The notes under the pieces were generated by a model. That model was not told the DNA's origin, did not search any database, and worked only from the letters and a program-made list of their open reading frames with translations. Made by a program: the position numbers and the translations under genes. Positions 45,701-64,000 of a stretch of DNA of 64,000 nucleotides are shown one piece after another. Location: NCBI RefSeq assembly GCF_036237315.1, contig NZ_CP108356.1, positions 1,736,001 through 1,800,000 on the forward strand, written 5' to 3'. The first letter of the stretch is position 1, and each line of letters opens with the position of its first letter. The stretch comes from Streptomyces sp. NBC_01351 (GTDB lineage: Bacteria > Actinomycetota > Actinomycetes > Streptomycetales > Streptomycetaceae).

Positions 45701-47208
45701 ATGTCCTCGGGCCCGTGCTCGCGGGCCACGCCCAGCAGCCGCTCCGCCTGCCCGGCCAGGGCCTGCGCGGTCTTCGCCGACACCGCCCACGGCGCGACGG
45801 GCAGTCCGGCGCCGGCGGCCGGCTCACCGCCCGTGGCCTGCTCCGCCGCCTCCTGCCCCGCCTGCTCCGGGGCCTGCTCCACGATCACGTGCGCGTTCGT
45901 GCCGCTGAGCCCGAAGGAGGAGATCCCCGCCCGCCTCGGCCGGCCCTCGGCCTGCCACGGCCGGGCCTCGGTGAGGAGTTCCACGTTCCCCACCGACCAG
46001 TCCACCTGGTCCGACGGGGCGTCCACGTGGAGGGTCCGCGGCAGGACTCCGGCCCGCATGGCCATGACCATCTTGATGATGCCCGCGACGCCGGCGGCGG
46101 CCTGGGTGTGCCCGAAGTTCGACTTCACCGAGCCCAGCCACAGCGGCTGCCCCGCCGGGCGCTTCTTCCCGTACGTGGCCAGCAGCGCCTGCGCCTCGAT
46201 CGGGTCGCCGAGCCGGGTCCCCGTACCGTGCGCCTCCACCGCATCCACTTCGGCCGCGCTGAGACCCGCGTCGGCGAGGGCCTGGCGGATGACCCGCTGC
46301 TGCGCGGGACCGTTGGGTACGGTCATCGCGCTCGACGCGCCGTCCTGGTTGACCGCCGACCCGCTGACGAGTGCCAGCACCGGGTGGCCGTTGCGCCGTG
46401 CGTCGGAGAGCCGCTCCAGCAGCAGGACGCCCGCGCCCTCGCCCCAGCCGGTGCCGTCGGCGGCGGCGGCGAAGGGCTTGCAGCGGCCGTCCGGGGCGAG
46501 GCCGCGCTGCTCGCTGAAGTACACGAGCATGTCGGGGGTGGACATGACCGTCACACCGCCGGCCAGCGCGAGTGAGCATTCCCCGGACCGCAGGGCCTGG
46601 GCCGCCATATGGAGGGCGACCAGCGAGGAGGAGCAGGCCGTGTCGACGGTGACCGCCGGGCCCTCCAGCCCGAGCGTGTAGGCGGTGCGGCCGGAGACGA
46701 AGCTGCCCGCGCTGCCGTCGGCGTAGTCGTGGTACATCACCCCGGCGTACACGCCGGTGCGGCTGCCCTTGAGGGTGGTCGGGTCGACTCCGGCCCGCTC
46801 GATCGCCTCCCAGGAGATCTCCAGCAGCAGCCGCTGCTGCGGGTCCATGGCCAGCGCCTCGCGCGGGCTGATCCCGAAGAACGCCGGGTCGAATTCGGCC
46901 GCGTCGTAGAGGAACGCGCCGTCGCGGGCGTAGGACTTGCCGGGCGTGCCCGGCTCCGGGTCGTACACGCCCGGGTCCCAGCCCCGGTCGGCCGGGAAGC
47001 CGGACACCGCGTCGGTGCCCTCGGCCACCAGCCGCCACAGCTCCTCCGGCGTGCCGGCCCCTCCGGGGTAACGGCAGGCCATGGCCACGATCGCGATCGG
47101 GTCGTTGCCCGCCGCGGTGAGCCGTGCGTTCTCCTCGCGCAGCCGCTCGTTGTCGGTGAGCGATTTGCGCAGTGCTGCTACGACCTGTTCCACCGATGTG
47201 CTGCTCAC
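36757..47208 (-). CDS. PKS-B: modules 4 and 5 (KS-AT-DH-KR-ACP twice)
   Basis: The protein has 3,483 residues. Active-site positions are approximate. Module 4: KS Cys191, AT Ser645, DH His937, KR 1363, ACP Ser1672. Module 5: KS 1893, AT 2334, DH 2632, KR 3045, ACP 3353. Both ATs are malonyl type (HAFHS). Both modules should give double bonds, predicted C14=C15 and C12=C13. The module 4 DH reads [12 protein letters not shown], with Asp in place of the usual Gly. The KR signatures are LDD in module 4 and ADN in module 5. The N-terminus ([20 protein letters not shown]) is a docking coil unlike those of PKS-C, -D and -E and should pair with the PKS-A tail. The C-terminus ends [14 protein letters not shown], a class 1 domain for PKS-C. 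The GTG start at 47208 has GAGGA upstream, and PKS-A ends 25 bases before it, so the two genes are likely coupled. Confidence 0.95.
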   Translation of the reverse strand: MSSTSVEQVVAALRKSLTDNERLREENARLTAAGNDPIAIVAMACRYPGGAGTPEELWRLVAEGTDAVSGFPADRGWDPGVYDPEPGTPGKSYARDGAFLYDAAEFDPAFFGISPREALAMDPQQRLLLEISWEAIERAGVDPTTLKGSRTGVYAGVMYHDYADGSAGSFVSGRTAYTLGLEGPAVTVDTACSSSLVALHMAAQALRSGECSLALAGGVTVMSTPDMLVYFSEQRGLAPDGRCKPFAAAADGTGWGEGAGVLLLERLSDARRNGHPVLALVSGSAVNQDGASSAMTVPNGPAQQRVIRQALADAGLSAAEVDAVEAHGTGTRLGDPIEAQALLATYGKKRPAGQPLWLGSVKSNFGHTQAAAGVAGIIKMVMAMRAGVLPRTLHVDAPSDQVDWSVGNVELLTEARPWQAEGRPRRAGISSFGLSGTNAHVIVEQAPEQAGQEAAEQATGGEPAAGAGLPVAPWAVSAKTAQALAGQAERLLGVAREHGPEDIGYSLATSRSLFEHRAVVVGDRAGALAALEALAVGEDHPGVVVGQAQAGGRTAFLFTGQGAQRLGMGRELYAAFPVFAEAFDAVCAEVDALLGRSLREVVWGEDAEALNATAITQPALFAFEVALYRLVEAWGVRPDVLAGHSIGELAAAHVAGVLSLADAARLVVARGRLMQALPAGGAMLAVQATEEEVLPLLADGVGIAAVNGPRSVVVSGVEAAALAVGEHFASTGRKTSRLAVSHAFHSALMDPMLDEFRAIAAQLTFNEPTVPVVSTVTGTVSTDWQSPEYWVGQVREAVRFADAVEALAQQGVTRFLEIGPDGILTGLASQILDEALLVAAVRKNRPEAETLVTALAHLHVSGVRVDWQAFYAAAGARRVDLPTYSFQRTRFWIDAVKPGSAGHAHPLLGSVVTLADSGGAVLTGRLAVAAQPWLADHVVRDAILFPGAGFVELAICAGDHVGCDVLEELALHAPLVLPEDGAAAVQVVVGAADDSGRRSVGVYARDESLAGPDWTLHAEGVLAEAADAPAFDLTAWPPPGAVALPLDGAYEALREQGLAYGPAFQGLTAAWRLDGALYAEVALEQDVRPEAYGLHPALLDASMHAALVDGGEGHDGGTVLPFVWKDVRLFAAGTSAARVRISRPTPQSLALDIADASGAPVAAVGGVVGRALEASGTGGAAADPLYRVAWQPADHSAAPGEWLRWEDVPAEGPVDGTVVLECAPADEDRGKDEVEDVPSAVHAVAERVLGVLHQWLADQRFAAASLVVVTRGAVCVGDGEPVDVRQAPVWGLVRAAQAENPGRFVLLDTDGTADSGPVRAGDEPEAAIREGRTLVPRLVRVTATAPAGPETVWDPAGTVLITGGTGGLGALVARHLVAEHGVRHLLLAGRRGAEAPGAEELRSELAESGAAVAFAACDVADRDAVAALLAGVDPAHPLRGIVHAAGVLDDAMITSLTAERLRGVLAPKADAAWHLHELTRDLGPGPGLTAFVLFSSVAGTLGSTGQANYAAANAFLDALAAHRHAEGLPAASLAFGLWDTPGGMGTRLGTAELERMRQAGTPAVPADRGLALFDAALRSGEAATVPVRLDLGVLRAHADETPALLRGLVRAPGRRPARTGSPALRTRLAGLIGADRAGAVLDLVRTKIAAVLGHASGEAIEPRRAFDELGFDSLTAVELRNRLDAETGLRLPATLIFDYPTAEAVAAYVQELLDGTPDAAPDTASAAAASAAQAGGEDPIVIVGMACRYPGGVTSPDGLWQLVADGVDAIAPLPDDRGWDPGVYDPEPGTPGKSYARDGGFLYDAAEFDPAFFGISPREALIMDPQQRLLLEISWEAIERAGVDPAALKGSRTGVYAGVMYHDYAGGTAGSLVSGRVAYTLGLEGPAVTVDTACSSSLVALHMAAQALRSGECSLALAGGVTVMSTPDMLVYFSEQRGLSPDGRCKSFGAGADGTGWGEGAGVLLLERLSDARRNGHRVLAVVRGSALNQDGASNGLTAPNGPAQQRVIRQALADAGLTAAEVDAVEAHGTGTRLGDPIEAQALLATYGQGRAEGQPPLWLGSVKSNFGHTQAAAGVAGIIKMVMAMRHGVLPPSLHAEERSDQIDWSAGDVELLTKSRDWDPTEGRPRRAGISSFGLSGTNAHVIVEQAPEEPVREMVTELPVIPWLLSAKTGEALADQAERLLAVAADHSSEDIGYGLAVARGVMEHRAVVVGDRETGLAALAGGESHPGVVRGVAGKGSTAFLFTGQGAQRLGMGRELYEAFPAFAEAFDAVCAEVDPHLGRSLREVVWGEDAEALNATAVTQPALFAVEVALYRLVEAWGVRPDVVAGHSIGELAAAHVAGVLSLADAARLVVARGRLMQALPAGGAMLAVQATEEEVLPLLADGVGIAAINGPDSVVVSGVEAAVLAVGEHFAAVGRKTSRLAVSHAFHSALMDPMLDEFRSVARQLSYAEPKVGFVSTVTGRPGADWQSPEYWVGQVREAVRFADAVEALAQQGVTRFLEIGPDGVLTGLAARTLDDAVLAATVRKNRPEAETLVTALAQLHVSGAHVDWQAFHAATGARLVELPTYPFQRSRYWMTAPAAAGGTADSGQIALDHPLLRAAVVLPDDGGAVLTGRLTAGTHGWITDHDVLGSVLLPGTGFVELAIRAGERLGCGLLEELTLQAPLVLPARGGIAVQVVVGAADDTGRRSVAVHSRADDEPDLPWTRHAEGVLAPTAEAVAAEGLTDWPPAGAEELVVTGAYPDLAAAGYHYGPVFQGLTAAWRLGDALYAEVRLPEQAHEDAARFGLHPALLDAAMHVGLLDIPGREGGGQTLLPFAWNGVALHASGAKALRVRITPVAQQDGLSLTAADEHGRPVLSVESLLSRPVSAEQLGAGAGDALLRVGWQPVPVSGQAAADVPDHVVFDCVGVPTSGDVLADVRTTVRSALEAVQDWLSVERPEGAVLVVVTRGAVAVVEGEPVDVRQAPVWGLVRAAQAENPGRFVLVDTDGSVALRQLLALGEPELAVREGQVSVPRLVRVSVGDGAGPLWDEVGTVLITGGTGGLGALVARHLVTEHGVRNLLLLGRRGTDAPGVPELLADLNGLGASVTVSACDVADREALAAVLADVDPARPLSGVVHVAGVADNGVIGALTAERMDVVLRPKVDAAWHLHELTRHLDLSAFVMFSSAGGLVLAAGQGNYAAANVFLDALAAHRHAEGLPATSMAFGLWAVTTGMAAHLTDADLERMRRAGTPALSEAEALALFDSALASGLAATVPLRVDAGALRTRSDELPALLRAMVPGAARKQVAAGGPKGASLAERIAGRDEEERTRIILDVVRGHAAAVLGHASGDAIEPDRAFGELGFDSLGSVELRNQLTAASGVRLPATLIFDYPSAAEVAAYIAARLVPATPVSGVEADLKKLEALLTTDAPPVGPERARLAERLRELAGRLDGPQIHDQGYGMPEIPDPGQDLDEVTADELFDILDNELGSSATP
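37758..38416. repeat. Module 5 KR segment identical to module 9 KR (copy 2)
   Basis: This is the partner of 18225-18883: identical over 37758-38162 and 38225-38416 with a constant offset of 19,533. Flanking sequence is similar but not identical, so the edges of a conversion tract can be seen. Confidence 0.88.
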
Positions 47209-47233
47209 GTCATCCTCATCATCCAGGTCGGGG

Positions 47234-63952
<16,719 letters not shown>

Positions 63953-64000
63953 GGCCTGCGAACCTCCCGGGCGCTCTTCACGGCGGCCCTCCGGGCGGCC

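Overview
The window is very GC-rich with strong third-position GC bias, and it carries a large type I modular polyketide synthase (PKS) locus of the kind found in Streptomyces and related actinomycetes. I read it as most of a biosynthetic gene cluster for a polyene macrolactam that starts from a beta-amino acid, in the vicenistatin/incednine/cremimycin family. No rRNA, tRNA, insertion sequence or CRISPR array was seen.

Layout. Positions 1-84 (minus) hold the N-terminal end of a probable acyl-AMP ligase that runs off the left edge. Positions 240-11243 hold the starter-unit and accessory genes: a discrete VinK-type acyltransferase (plus strand), a secreted PQQ-type beta-propeller protein, an adenylating enzyme, a free-standing acyl carrier protein (plus strand), a fold-type-I PLP enzyme overlapping a radical-SAM aminomutase by ATGA, a DHA2-family MFS exporter and a second adenylating enzyme. 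Positions 11341-63952 are five contiguous PKS genes, all on the minus strand. In transcription order, right to left, they are called PKS-A to PKS-E here: A (loading ACP plus modules 1-3), B (modules 4-5), C (module 6), D (module 7) and E (modules 8-10 plus thioesterase). Clear hairpin terminators lie after the AT/PQQ pair, the ACP/PLP-enzyme pair, the exporter, the second adenylating enzyme and PKS-B. The last one splits the PKS block into at least two transcription units.

How the genes work together (inference from characterised relatives). The aminomutase probably turns L-glutamate into beta-glutamate and the PLP enzyme probably decarboxylates it to 3-aminobutyrate, as IdnL4 and IdnL3 do for incednine. 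One adenylating enzyme loads this onto the free ACP and the other probably caps its amine with an alpha-amino acid. The discrete AT then passes the capped unit to the N-terminal ACP of PKS-A. All ten extender ATs carry the malonyl-type HAFHS motif. Modules 1-5 and 8-10 carry DH-KR, module 6 has no reductive domain, module 7 has only an A-type KR, and no ER was found. With a 3-aminobutyrate starter and all listed domains active, the thioesterase would release a 24-membered macrolactam with a 2,4,6-triene, 9-hydroxyl, 11-ketone, 12,14,16,18,20-pentaene and 23-methyl. I do not recognise a characterised compound with exactly this skeleton.

The decapping amidase (VinJ type), pathway regulators and any glycosylation genes are not in the window and, if present, lie beyond its edges.
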